A stretch of DNA of 64,000 nt from Larix kaempferi (GCA_027924585.1 BSBM01000436.1:8509001-8573000), one strand, 5' to 3'. Counted from the first letter of the stretch, positions 32,308-44,700 are shown. Notes: a model not told the origin generated them from the sequence alone. Made by a program: numbers and translations.

Positions 32308-33926
32308 TGTCACGTCCCCTCCCATCATCCCAGTTCAATGGAGAGGATCATGATGCTAAAACCGGGCATCTAGCCCCATGAGCTTTTAAATAAGCATTCA
32401 CATAATATAAAAAAACATATGAAATGTATAATTATAAGAAAAACACAACGGAAATAATTTCGGTAACACATCCATCATACATTCAAGATATTCAACAAAT
32501 AAATAATTGCAAAGTTAACACAAGAGAGTACTTATATTATAACAAAGTAGTCCCAAGCAACTGGCTATGCAACTGCAACGTTCCACCCAACCATAGGCCA
32601 GTTTTGATCATCAATACCTCAACACACGGCCACCCCCGAGCTGGGCATGATCTCTACAAGGAATCAGGGAATAGCAGACTCACACATAGCCAAGCATACA
32701 CCAAGATGAGCCAAGCCAATCTACAATTGGGTTTATCAGGCTGCTAGGGAATGGAAAGGAAGAGTGGCTAAGCTAGTGAGCTCAAGCACAGAGCCAGGGG
32801 TAACCTTACAAGATCTATCTAGCTTGGCACCCACAATACCTACACACCCAGCACAAGGAAGTATTCTTTTCACTGTTGTGTAGTCCCTCAATCCATACCT
32901 TCCCCATCTAGTGCTCTCAAGGTGTTCATAGAAGAGTCGCCAAATCCCTTTTGAACTTCTTGAGAGGTTATCTCCCCCACTAGGTTTATCAAGCCCTCTC
33001 TGTCCACTACCACTCCAATCTCTTACTTACAGTCTCCAAATCAAACAGGGATGCAGATAATCAGCTAACTACAATGGCTGGACAGGAGAAAAACGTTTGT
33101 ACAGTGATAAGCATGAAAATGATTCCCTGAGCTTCAGAAAAATGTGGGAAGGCTAAAAATGAACAATGGAGGTTTGGGAGAACCCCACGGAGTAGAAATC
33201 ATTTTTAGGAAAAATGCCCATGGCAATTCTGGGACAAAACGACCTCCATACGGTCCCAAATCGCAGCCCCTTCTTCCCAGCTACTATCCAAAACCAAAAA
33301 CGAGTTTTTGGGCAAGGAAAACCCTACCTTTTTGATGAAAAACGTGAATGTAACTTCCAGCAATCTCAATCTGCATGAGAGAGGAAAAACTATATGTTCA
33401 GAATGGCTCTGGGCACCATTTCGTGGGTGTTTTCTTTCCCAAGAAGCAAAAATACGAATTCCCAGGTTGATGGCTTTCCCATGCACGAAATTGGCTGCCA
33501 TACCTCTTCATTCCCAAGGCATTAACTTCCTCAACCAATTTCTGGAAGAATTAAATGATTGGGTCCATAACCCAAAATGGGTAGTTGGTGGTTTATGGGT
33601 TTTCTCATTGACACATGGATTAACACCATTGGCTCAAGGGTTTGAATAATTTCCCTCCCTATTCCTTGTAGAATCATGCCCCCATCTCTTTGTTGCATTG
33701 TATAGCCAGTTGTGGGTTTTTCATTAAAATTCGTATTTACATGATGTCTTAATTTACATTGTGCCTATCTAGCACAAGAACCACATGCATCTATTTTTAA
33801 TTGTCGATACATAAAACGCTAAATCAATGGTGGGGCCTTGGCCTTGAGCTCCTCACCATGATTAAATAACAATATTTACATCATTTACAATTTAATGAAA
33901 AAGGGGGTCAAAATGGGGACGTGACA
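32308..33926 (-). repeat. 5' LTR, 1619 bp, of a minus-strand element
   Basis: Both ends are exact inverted copies: TGTCACGTCCCC at 32308-32319 and GGGGACGTGACA at 33915-33926. The primer-binding site follows at the low-coordinate side, so this is the 5' LTR and the internal region lies at lower coordinates. That leader holds the minisatellites at 31.5-32.2 kb. No gag or pol belonging to it was recognised in the window. Open frames within the LTR (33144-33649) are spurious. Length and single initiator-Met primer site suit a large gypsy-type or non-autonomous plant element. Confidence 0.8.
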
Positions 33927-33929
33927 CAT

Positions 33930-34850
33930 CCAAGCTTATGTATGGTGTGCTTAATCTTTTAAATTAATAATGTGTGAAGAAATGCTCGAAGCTTCTATAA
34001 AAATCATGCAACTAATTGGTTTGATGTTGTTGTATTTGATCCCTCTATGGTGGTACGTACATTGAAATATATATTTAGGCAAACTTAAGCATTAAGGGCA
34101 TGATACATTCATGTTGCAGTAGCAAGACATGAGCTTAAGATTGTGTTGCATAGTTTTTCTAGACTCCAACAACTCTTTGTAAATTGCACAAACTTAAAAT
34201 GAAGCAACATTAATATGACTGTTTGGAGGTGACTGTATAAAACATCATCATAATTAGTGATAGGATGGACGATCATGAGACACCACTTCGAGGTGCGTAC
34301 ATGATGAGATTGATGCACCACTGACAATTCAAGTTTGCAATGTCTAAAAATATTCTGACCACAATAAAAGTTTAATATTCTTATTGTAACATTTTATTTT
34401 AGTTATTCTTTGTATCTCTTTCTCCAGGAAGCATATGGAGAATGTAGCATAAAAATTATTAGCAGCAGGAGAAAAAATAAAGGTAACCTGACAACATGAA
34501 AGAAAAGGAAAATCATCGTGGATTTGAGCATATGTGCAAAGTATGTAGAAGTGATGGAGATGGCTTGATGAATCGTGAGAGATGTGCTATAGAGCAAAGT
34601 TACCATAGAAAATAACTTCATATTGTTGAAATAAGACTAGGAGGAACAATCCAAGAGGAGGTGTAGTAGAGAACACATATAGAAACTCCTAAGGTTTTGA
34701 ATTGGCCAAGAAAATCAGGACGAGCAACTAAAAATTCGATTGTGCCTATCAGCTTGACATATGATAAAATGTCTAGGCCAATTGAGTTAACTAATTTAAG
34801 ATTCAAAGACTCCATCTCCAAAAAAATAAATGAGGAACGAGATCCTTTCT
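33930..34850. other. Gene-free stretch
   Basis: No recognisable gene or repeat. Short minus-strand frames (34109-34821) are Leu/Phe-rich without a domain. Confidence 0.4.
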
Positions 34851-34859
34851 AGGAAGCAC

Positions 34860-36376
34860 ATTCAACTCCATAGGATGGGTGGTCAACTTTAGAGGGACAT
34901 CAAGTGATATACTTTAGGGAGAAGTCGACTCCCTTGGGGCATAACTCAATTTTTTTGGAAGGACAACCATGCACCGGAGGGACACAAACAAATATGAAAA
35001 ATGTTTCAGAGAAAATAATTACAAAGGACTTACTATCGACCCATAGTGGAGAACATAAAGATCAACAGTAGGGGCAGCATTCAACGGATTGAGATGATTA
35101 TGAAGGATGCACAACATCAGGGTTACCAATATCAAGTCGACACTCAAAATGAACAATGGAATATGATAGAGGAGAAAAAACATACGATGGAAGATCAACA
35201 AGACAAAACAGAGGAGTGGGTCAAACATGCTAAACCAACAGATCAAGTAGGTAATTACCAAGAAGAAATGGATACCTGGAAAATCTTGCATCAAGTACCC
35301 TTTATAGTGCACATAAAGGATGATGATTAGACACAAGCCGAATTTAATCCGAAGGGTGAATTTGATCATCAGTTATAACAAATAGCTACAACAACCACTA
35401 GAGAGAGAGATAAAACATGGACATGCAGAAGCGATATAAATCCTATGAAGCATGGGAATATTGTAAAGCTGAAGCTAAAGATACTGTAGAGATAGAGATA
35501 ATGCAGGAACCAAAAGACCCCAAATATTGCCTACAAAATCCAATGACATAAATTATACATCGATAGCAATCAATGGTAGAAGATAGAAATATTTTAAAGG
35601 AAGAAATTAGGGCTATGATAGAAACATAATTTGATTGGTTTAGAGAGTTGAAGTACCATTTGAGACAGGTGGAAAGCAAGGCATCATCAACTAGCATAGT
35701 ATTTAGCAACTAGATGACTTATTTTTCCAATACATATAGAAACGTATGGGTTCATAAAATGGTTGTGGAAGACTTGGTCAGTTGGCAGCAAAATACATTA
35801 GAGGCTAAAGAGTGGGAGCCATGGATCAACTTCTACAAGATGAGTGCAAGTAGATGGATGAATTACAAGTCGAGGAGACTCAATGGTTACAGGGAAGGAA
35901 AGTAATGCATTTGGAAGTCGACAAACCCATTCTGTATATATACTAGCTTGAGTGGAAGATGTAGAGGGTCAATGAAAGACTTGGAAAGAATACCACTTCC
36001 CTTGAAGGCTCATCCATCAAAATCCAAGTGGATATTTTAAAATACCTCAAAATATTAATCAACGGGTCTATTGGGTGGTCCGTTGAAGAATGGAAAGAGA
36101 TGTAAACCAAGTTACATTCAGTTGTACTACATGCTTACAACACTTATGTTGACTATCATTCAATTCACCTCTCTCCAAATCGACCAATGACAATTCTTAC
36201 ACATGTTGATAATTTTTTCCAACCCATTACATCTGTCAATCAGGAGTTGAATCCAATAGAAGGTATCCAAATTGAAATACCTAATGATATGTAAATCAAA
36301 TAACTTGTAATTTTGTATCACTTTTTTACAACATTTCCCTTCTCTGGGGAAAAGAATATTTTGAGGTTGGGGAAGA
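34860..36376 (+). pseudogene. Internal region of an LTR element, heavily decayed
   Basis: The region ends in a purine-rich tract and the start of an LTR (36377), so it is the 3' internal part of an LTR element. Readable pieces include 35046-35330 (hydrophilic, Gln/Glu/Met-rich), 35714-35905 (Trp-rich, 'DLVSWQQNTLEAKEWEPW'), and a frame ending FEVGEDVV just before the LTR, as in the tail of some plant gypsy polyproteins. No catalytic motif could be read, so the family is open. Confidence 0.4.
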
Positions 36377-36660
36377 TGTTGTAAGGGCCTAGTCAGGTAG
36401 TCGACTAGGACCACCAGCCTACCCATAGTCAAGTGATTCAACTGGATAAGTAGTTCAACCGACATGAGTGAAAGGTCATATGTAATTGTCCATGTCAGTT
36501 CATATGTATAAAAATGCTCTATGCCTATGATGTAAATGTGTTCTTCTTTATAATATAATACTATTCTTTATTATCATCACTACTTTTGTCTATTTATGCT
36601 TATGTGTATCTCTTAATGTACTATTGGTAACTAATAGATGTAATCCCCTAGAATACAACA
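36377..36660 (+). repeat. 3' LTR, 284 bp
   Basis: It begins TGTTGTAAGGGCC right after the purine tract ttgaggttggggaaga and ends ...GAATACAACA, giving TG...CA ends with TGTTGTA / ACAACA symmetry. A TATA-like tgtataaaaatg lies near 36505. No matching 5' LTR was found upstream. Confidence 0.6.
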
Positions 36661-39540
36661 GGAAGCATTAGCAGATGAGAATTTGAGTTGGTTTGAGAGA
36701 GGGACACAAACACTAGCACCATAATATTTTGAGGAAGGAGGTGGGGATTTCTAACTTGAATGTGATTTTGTTTCTTTTTGTTTTATACTTTGATGTTATG
36801 TAACTAGGAAGATGCATCATAAATATCACAAGTAATTATAACATGTACAATGATATTCTACTATCTAATATTTAATAAGTAAATTTGCAAGTAGCAATAA
36901 ATTTCAAAAGTAGGTACTCACCTCCAACTATTATATTTTAGCTTTGTACATGGCAGGCATTTTCTTGTATTCATGTTGAAGCAACTTTAATTGTCCAAAA
37001 TAAATAATTGTTGTCAATTTCCCATTATGAAGTAAATGCACAATTTAATTTTTCATCTATCGGATTTTTGAGGTTTTGAATAGTTAGCATATATACATAA
37101 CCACACATGAAAATTCCTATCAAAGAAATAAATGTCAACAAGTTTGCAAGGGACAAAAAAGTATAGACAATAATAATCCACACCTGAATGAGCTTCCCTT
37201 GCTTTCAAGAATTTTTTATTCTCTATTGAACAGGGCCAACTATGTGAAGGTGGAAGCTCATCTGCCCCCCCCCCCCCTCACATTGCTCTCAATTACCCAT
37301 ACCCAATCATGCATAACAAGTAGCAAACAAAAATTAAAGGTAAAAGAGAGAAATAATGTGTGTGTAGAATTATGTGTTTTTGTACATACAAAACATATAA
37401 GGTTCATGCATAAGAAGGTATCAAAACAAAAATTGTAAAACAAATAGTTTATATTAATAAATTTTATCCTCAAAATATGTTTCCATGCATTACCTATGTA
37501 GTAAATATGGCATTGTATAGCATGTTGGCCCATGGTTGGCTCGTATGTGAGGCAAAGGAGTACTATTCATTATGAAAATATATATGTTATGTAACCTGAT
37601 ATCGTGAAAGTCACCTTGTGCTCAAAGTCATCCTAGTGACTTAAAGCACATGATGGCTTTTAATGCCACTAGATTGTAGCAAGCATACATTCGAATAGTG
37701 TACATCAATCCTTTGCCTCACTCGTGGGATATCAAGCCATATAATATCAAATGTATTGGTTTTCTCATAAGGGCATGCATATTCTTGATCTGAGAGACTT
37801 GCAACAAATTATACTCAATCATAGCAACATATATAAACCAATCGTTAAAACACCACAATAATTAAAATGCACACACACGACGCATTGGAAAAGAGGCATG
37901 TTAGAATCAAGGAAACACCATATATAAGAGAGTTATATGGTGTGAATTCATATAATGTCATAGTCAATGTGCTCAATATAATGTATTGTACACCACATTT
38001 GACAGGCACACTAAAATGTGTAATCTACATTTGAAGTTGTTTTTTACATTCTTAATCATCATCAATAAAACATAAACACTCATCTTCCCCATAGAGGCAC
38101 CCTAGTAGCCTATCATCAAAATAATTTACAGTAGTGGATGGTTAATCCATCTCTAATTGTGGTTGACCATTGGTCGGACTAAAATGGTGCCATGGGGCTC
38201 CTACAATTTGCTTAGCCACAATCATTTATTTTCCAAGGATGCTTTGCTAGTTGTAGTTGAAAGGAAAGTAGGTCTTAAGAAGGATTGTAGTAATTCTATT
38301 TGTAAACCTAACAAATCTAATGATTATGAATTTCCATGTGCAGGGTCCACTAATAATCATGTATGATATCATGCCCAATTTATGTTCCCATTCTCCATGG
38401 TTGATTACAATGGGAAAACGATGTGATGAATCCAAATAAAGAACATAAGGAAGACAACCTGCATAATTATAAAAAATTTATTCATGATGGATTTTCAAAT
38501 TTCTATCTTTTCTTCTAACGTGTTAATGGAAAATATTTGTAGATATTGTTTGATGCACAAAAGAGTGTTTTCAATATGAAACACATAGAACAAGAGTATG
38601 CTATTTACATAAAAATATGCATAAGACCAAACTATTAATGAGTTGAGGAGTTGCACACCATTTGTGAGTTGATTCAAGATGAGATTCGGGAGTTGAGGAT
38701 CATTTGGAGAATTTGGGTGTTAATTTGGTTTTACTTATGATTTTTAACATCTTCTAATGTCTAAATTTCAACTTTATATTCGGTCCCCCAGGCTTAGATT
38801 TTCTCGGAAACTAGTTCTCAAAAGATTCAAAATAAATTAGTAGCTCAAAGTTTTGAGAAAAGGGCCAAGAAAAAAGTCGGTATCATATTATGAGAATTTA
38901 AGGGCCAAGTCAAAAAAATAAATTTTGCATTATAGCAATGGAGGGCTAAGACAAAAAAATGAGTATCGTATATCTCAAAATTTGGAAAGGAAGTAGTAGG
39001 TTATATTTTCAATTTAAGGAGGTTCTCCATGAATTTTAAAAATGAACTATCTTTTGTGAAGGGAGCTTTGAGAAGAAAATAGTGCAATAATTGACTCATG
39101 AGGATCTTGTTCTTGGGAAATTTGAAGGCAAGAAGGATTTGCATCCTACTCTAAGAGTGGAATCACTCCATACACTTTAGTTAAATATGATCAAATCCAT
39201 TATTAAGACTATTGAGGATTGCATATAGATATAAATATTAAATACACTGCATGCTAGACATCTACAAGGATATGGATTAGACCACGAAAGCGATTTGGCC
39301 AACATATTGGTAGCTTTAAGTAAATAAGCCTTTGCATGCAGTCAAGTATTGACTCAACCTAACCATTTTTTACGATAAATCCTTCACTAATTTAATGCTC
39401 GTGGAAGGTATATTCTAACACATTAAGAGGAGGTTTTCATATTTAGGGTACATGATTATGTGCATTAGTAGATAAAAAATAGAATAATGTGGATTCTTTA
39501 TTTAGTTGTGATTTAGAAACGAGGCATGAAATTCATAAGT
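36661..39540. other. Gene-free stretch
   Basis: No gene recognised. It contains a 14-15 base C run at about 37266-37280 and scattered AT-rich sequence. Short frames such as 38157-38366 match nothing known to me. Confidence 0.45.
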
Positions 39541-39544
39541 TAGA

Positions 39545-39955
39545 TCCTCTCAACCTCCAGCTTTCAAAATTACTGGATAGATTGAGTGATGACCCTTATC
39601 AATTCAACCTTCTTCTCCATCCTTGTTAATGGAAATCCCTCTTCTACCTTTTCTCCGTCAGAAGGAATAAGACAAGGAGATCCCCTTTCTCCCTTCCTTT
39701 CCATCCCCATTGCAGAGGGCTTAGGTAGAATCATCCAAGTAAGAATATCATCAATAAGAATCAAAGGTCTCATATTACATGGAGAAAACTTACCATCCTC
39801 ACATATGTAGTTTGTTGATGATGTTTTGTTGATGGGTGTGCCTACAGCCAAAGAAGCCAAAGCCTTGACGCAAGTGCTTGAGAATTTTATGCAAGCATTC
39901 AAGATCTCAATCAATCAAAGTAAGTCTCTAATTCTAGTCAAGAGACTCGTCATAG
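39545..39955 (+). pseudogene. LINE reverse transcriptase fragment
   Basis: A continuous reading gives FQNYWID*VMTLINSTFFSI, then LVNGNPSSTFSPSEGIRQGDPLSPFL, AEGLGR, and QFVDDVLLMG. GIRQGDPLSPFL is the signature block of LINE-type reverse transcriptase, and FVDDV is the catalytic YxDD-type motif with both Asp residues present. A stop replaces the Trp of the usual W-I-x-W-V block. The end 'INQSKS' matches the conserved 'IN..KS' that follows the active site. Neither the fingers nor thumb regions are readable, so only about 135 residues of a 1000-plus residue polyprotein remain. Confidence 0.85.
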
Positions 39956-39959
39956 GTAA

Positions 39960-41868
39960 GGCTCCTGACACGTGTCTACCCTATTGTGTCACGAGCCTTG
40001 TTTTTTGGTCAGGAGAGACCATATGTGAATTTTAGTTGCTACTAGTATTAATTCTTATTCTAAGGAGAGGCCCGGGTCATTGATAAAAGTGACCCCCATC
40101 AGCTACACAAATTCATATTTTTTTTGGTCCCAAGGGCTGATCATATTCTAGAGCCACTTTCTTACCTTTTACTATGCTTATATCTTAAACAGTATAATCA
40201 GATAAGTTTTGTTGTCCATGATTTATTCATGAATTTGAACTTGATCTCATCATTGGGTATAACATATGAAATTTTGACTTGACATATCTCACAGGGAGGG
40301 AAAAGACATTGAAAATAACTGAGTTCCTCTTTTTGGGCCATATTATAAATAGCCATGTTCATGTGAGAGTCACCTCTTTCTCATTAAGGAAATATGGTAC
40401 ATGAGAGAGTAAAGAAACAACAATTGAAGGCAAAGTTTAGATGTATCTCGTGTTACTTGGTTTTCCCTTGTGATTTATGCTTTCTAGGGGTTAAATCATC
40501 AACTTTTGATCTCAATAACTAAAAAAATCAAGGCAAAAAATCTTCTTGTGCCAAATATTAAAGGCCAAATCTCTAGATAGGAGACATTTGAAGGTGCAAT
40601 GCTTTTGGAGGAAAAATCATGTAAAGAAGTTGTGTGATGTTGCATATGTAAAGTTGAAGGAGCTACCTACATGGATTAAAATGGGAAACGATTCTTACCA
40701 TCAACTAGTAAAAGCATTCACTATAAATAGAAGGAAAATGTTCCTTTTTGCATAGAGTATCCTACCTATTAAAGAGCAATATAGAGCCCTTAAATGAATG
40801 GGTGGAAATGCATGTATCTAGGCATTATGTTTGGGCATATTCTAAAGGGCTAATAGTTTGACCTTTTTCTAGATGTTGCTTGATCCTTTATTTTAGCCAG
40901 TACATCCTTTGGAGAGTGATGACTATATCCACCAAACAAAATGACATAAACTATTATTAACGCTATTTCTTCCTTTGAGATGACATGAAGCCCTTGAAAT
41001 CTATGATAACAAACATAGAAGCCATGCATCATATGGAGTCTTTAATGGTGCAACTACATTAGTAATTCCCTCCACATCAACATTCTTTTAAAATTTCAAA
41101 CTTGCCCTATGTTTTCTTTCAGATCCATTGATCTATGGTTGAAGCATATAACTTTCCTCATTCACCAAGATATCACCGTGGCTACTTCTATATATTTTTT
41201 GGCTCCATTAACATGTATTAGGTTATGCATATATGAATCGAATCAAGCCAAGCCAAGTCAAACATGACTACTAAAAAAAATTTTCTTGGAGTGTGCAAGG
41301 TGCATAGGCTTTGATATGCTTGGTTTGTATGGTCTTAGGGTGTTATTACACGTGCACATCCTCTAAAATAGGATGCGTAATAATATAGACGCAGAGTAAT
41401 TTTTTTGACTAGAATGAGGCTTTACCTCATGAATAGGCTTATCCAATTCTAGGCATATCAATCTATGGAAGCCTACGTTCTTCTTGTTTATACCAGATCA
41501 TAGGAGCCTTGTCAGCCCATAGATTCAGTCTTGTGGTTGTGACGATAAACATGGTATTGATTCTGAATGAGAGAATGGAATTTCTAATTTTACATATATA
41601 TATATATATTATCACCATTGATTGAAACCCTATCTAATTAGAATTAGAACAAAAAGGATAAATCTCGTATACATATTTAAGATGATAGATGCTTGATCCA
41701 GAGTTGTTAACAAGAGGAAGTTGAGGGGTTTGAGATCCCAAATATGGGTGCAGAGTAGTAGATTTGGTTGCAAATCTATGCAGTTGTAGACCTATTTTTC
41801 TATCCAATCTTTGTGTCAACAAAGTAAATACCATGATTTTAGGAAAATGTTGGTCATTTTCATGGAAC
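39960..41868. other. Gene-free stretch
   Basis: No recognisable domain. An (AT)n tract lies at about 41590-41610. It probably contains undetected LINE or LTR remains. Confidence 0.4.
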
Positions 41869-41910
41869 AATTGAAGGTATTTGTAGAGCGCCATACGCAG
41901 GGATGGATTT

Positions 41911-42084
41911 GAGAGAAGAAGAGAGGACCTGCGTTATTGTAATGATAGTTCTCGACGTTTCGATCCCTACTGTGGGATCATCATCAGGAGACAGTGAAGT
42001 CTGTGTAGAAGATTGTGATTTCCCAATGATCTCTTTATATGTAGTGGTGGTGGTGGTTTTGGTAGATGGAGGTAAGTTAAGTTA
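41911..42084 (-). repeat. Left 174-bp inverted terminal repeat
   Basis: It pairs base for base with 42647-42820 (170 of 174 identical). The four differences lie in a short window (42004-42026), away from the hammerhead core. Confidence 0.95.
41948..41992 (-). ncRNA. Hammerhead ribozyme-like motif (left arm)
   Basis: An identical core on the minus strand: CTGATGA at 41987-41981, GTC at 41956-41954. Sequence identity with the right arm is complete over the whole motif. Confidence 0.55.
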
Positions 42085-42646
42085 TTAAGATCAAATAATA
42101 AGAAAATTTTAATTATTTTAATATTTTAAACAATTTACTATATATAAAAAATACCAATTAATATAGTTTAATGAAAACAAAATTACAACCCGCATTAACA
42201 AATTAAACTGAAATAAACTATAAAATAAAATAACTACTCATTCATTTTATTAATTATTTTAGCTTGAACCTTAAACTAATTCCAATTAAAAAACTTATAT
42301 TAGAAAACTAAATTAAAAACCTAATTACAATCTATAATATAAAAACATTATTAAATTGAAAACATGTATTAAAAACATATATAATTATAAAACATTATAA
42401 TATTTCAAGAAGTCTAAATAAAATTAGAAATTTAATTAATAATTGAACTTTAGATTTAACTAAAATTACAATTTTAGGACTTTTTAAAAGACATCAATAT
42501 TAAATAAAATAAAATTATATTAAATCAATCCAACTAATTAATAATAATTTCCTTAAACTTCAAAAAACTTAATAATACATATGGATCAGTTATTTAATCC
42601 TATAACTTGACAAACCCTAACCTTTATTAAAAATTGAGCCGACACC

Positions 42647-42820
42647 TAACTTAACTTACCTCCATCTACCAAAACCACCACCACCACTACATATAAAGAG
42701 ATCGTTGGGCAATCACAATCTTATTCACAGACTTCACTGTCTCCTGATGATGATCCCACAGTAGGGATCGAAACGTCGAGAACTATCATTACAATAACGC
42801 AGGTCCTCTCTTCTTCTCTC
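42647..42820 (+). repeat. Right 174-bp inverted terminal repeat
   Basis: Partner of 41911-42084. It ends flush with the 12-base target duplication. Confidence 0.95.
42739..42783 (+). ncRNA. Hammerhead ribozyme-like motif (right arm)
   Basis: In order: CTGATGA (42744-42750), one extra T, a perfect 6-bp stem GATCCC/GGGATC (42752-42757 and 42764-42769) with loop ACAGTA, GAAAC (42770-42774), and GTC (42775-42777) as the would-be cleavage triplet. Flanking CTCT/AGAG-type pairing (GTCTC before the core, GAGAAC after GTC) supplies a short stem I. Stem III is reduced to the self-complementary ACGT, so folding might need a dimer, as known for minimal hammerheads. The extra T between core and stem II is a departure from the consensus. 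Confidence 0.55.
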
Positions 42821-42839
42821 AATTGAAGGTATGTTGAAA

Positions 42840-43940
42840 TCATGTGTTGAATTTTCAAATGGATTCCCCATTCTTCACATGGAATTCATAGAGTTCCAGT
42901 TACACGTCATGAATGCAATAATTGTGTATCATGTTTTAAATCCCATATAGGGGGTGTTATATTATTATACTTGCATGTGTTTATATAACTTAATGTGGGT
43001 AATCCTGAGTGGGGATGTCTGGTATATATGGGGATAATTTGTATATCTTTATGTGTATGATCCCAATCGGTACATGGTAACGGTAAATGTGTACATGTTT
43101 TTATGACCTAACATTCAAACTATGGACATCCTAAGGTTCAAAAGACATTATTGATGGCAAGGAAGTTGTTGTATATTGGTGTTGTTGACAATATTGATAA
43201 CAAGTAGGCTATTGCATATTAGTTTTAGTTATTTATTCTTGATAAATAGGTGTAATACTTTGATAATTTTTTGGCCAGTTAGGTTGTACATGCTATAGAT
43301 AATGGACCAAGCAACCATGATATTGGATGTAGATGGAAACATGAACCTCGGGTGGGAGTGGTTAGAGGGGTTTGAAGGGTGGTCCAATATAAGTAGGGAT
43401 GAGATCACCAAGAGGGGTGGAGGTACAATTCCACCATGTTATTGTATTGTTCCTTGACGAACCTTGGGATTATGGCATTATGAAGCAAGTCCATTTCCCA
43501 TGACAAATGTGATAGGCCTTGGGATGCTTGTCACAAGCCGCAAGGACATGATGGCCTCCTTTTTGCTTTGTATTATATCAAACATAGAAACTGTACATTG
43601 GTGAGACAAGTTTGTATGATTTGTGAAGTTTAGGTAACTTGTTCTAAATTGTTCGAACATGTTGGATTCTCTCTGTGTGTCTTGTCTCTCCTTGAGGACA
43701 TAGTTGCTAAACAATGTATGTCTTCATTGCGTACCTTTATGGGGGATTGATATTGTATTGTTTTAGAGTGATGCATGTCTTTGGTGCTCCTAATAACTAA
43801 TATTATCTATGTGTGTTTAACTATTTAATCATAAATCATTATGCATAAATAATTTGGGTCACATAATGAATATATTTGTGTAAGAAGATAAGTGTATGCT
43901 CATTGAATGTTTTTAAAAATTGATTATGCATATTGAATAT
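42840..43940. other. Gene-free stretch
   Basis: Nothing recognised. Frames at 43229-43411 and 43478-43714 have no domain. Confidence 0.45.
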
Positions 43941-43949
43941 ATATACACA

Positions 43950-44015
43950 ATGATCCTCAGGTGGTTGGGAGGATGTGATGGTACCCTCCCCACCCAGGTT
44001 CAATTCTCTCCCTCG
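43950..44015 (+). repeat. tRNA-like (SINE-type) block
   Basis: The + strand reads CAGGTGGTTGGGAGGATGTG (A-box like) and then CCCAGGTTCAATTCTCTCCC (B-box GGTTCAATTC). No complete cloverleaf. Probably a SINE head. Confidence 0.35.
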
Positions 44016-44394
44016 ACATGTGATTAAACTTGTACCTTGATTCTTTGGAATATCAAGTATGGACACTCTTTCATGGATGTAGTCATTAACAATGATGAAC
44101 CACATTGAAAAATGAAGAGTATATATACATAATTTTGATCACACTATGTATAGATATATAGTATATAGTTTTGATTAATAAAATTTATTAGATAAATCAA
44201 ATTAAAAGATTATAAATAATGTAATTATATTCTAGGTTTATATCATGAATTATCACTATGCAAATTGAAAAGTAAAGGGGAATGTTTTATGCACATAATA
44301 TAATGATGTTTGGGAAAAGATAAATATAAGGATAGGCACATACTTAAATCCGATTCAACACTAAAATTCGCTTAAATTTTGAAAGGGAAGAGAA

Positions 44395-44700
44395 TATCAA
44401 ATATCTTTATTATTGTTATCAAAGAGAGTCCCCAAAAATTATGAAAGATACAATTCCAATCAAATTTGCAAATTTTAACAAGCACCAAAGTGCAAGTAAT
44501 TATGCCTTAGTATTTGTCCCCGGTCCGCCATTTAGTCGAATCGTAAACCTGTGATCATCATTTATCTTTAGAAGAATACCTGCTACAGATACACCATCAC
44601 TCACCTTTCCATCAAAATATACACAAGTGCCAAATGTTACACAATGATCAACAATATTTCTAATCTTCCATGGCTTCTCACTCTCAATATAAACACTTTA
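44395..44700 (-). pseudogene. LINE RNase H domain relic
   Basis: One minus-strand frame reads KPWKIRNIVDH, CVYFDGKVSDGVSVAGILLK, LNGGPGTNTKA*LLALWCLL and IIFGDSL. This follows the plant LINE RNase H pattern: YFDG with the first catalytic Asp, GPGTNTKAELL with the catalytic Glu, and GDS with the second Asp. The Glu codon itself is now a stop (TAA), and two more stops follow GDSL. The C-terminal half is not readable. Confidence 0.75.

Larger units (their letters stand above)
41869..42832. mobile_element. Penelope-like non-autonomous element (proposed)
   Basis: The insert is bounded by a perfect 12-base direct repeat AATTGAAGGTAT (41869-41880 and 42821-42832). Inside are two 174-base inverted repeats (41911-42084 and 42647-42820) with only 4 mismatches, plus a 30-base extra tail on the left side only (41881-41910). 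Each arm contains a hammerhead-ribozyme core. The 560-base centre is AT-rich and non-coding. Terminal repeats that may be inverted, a short one-sided tail, target duplication of variable length and hammerhead ribozymes are, as known for the group, features of Penelope-like elements. No reverse transcriptase or GIY-YIG endonuclease is present, so it would be non-autonomous. An alternative is a Mutator-like foldback element (9-11 base duplications). Confidence 0.6.

Noticed and set aside
33144-33649. Two open frames of about 63 and 113 codons
   Set aside because: They lie wholly inside the 1.6-kb LTR and overlap a minus-strand frame; no domain or codon bias.
37258-37533. Open frames around the C homopolymer
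   Set aside because: Short, low-complexity and shared by both strands; nothing supports coding.
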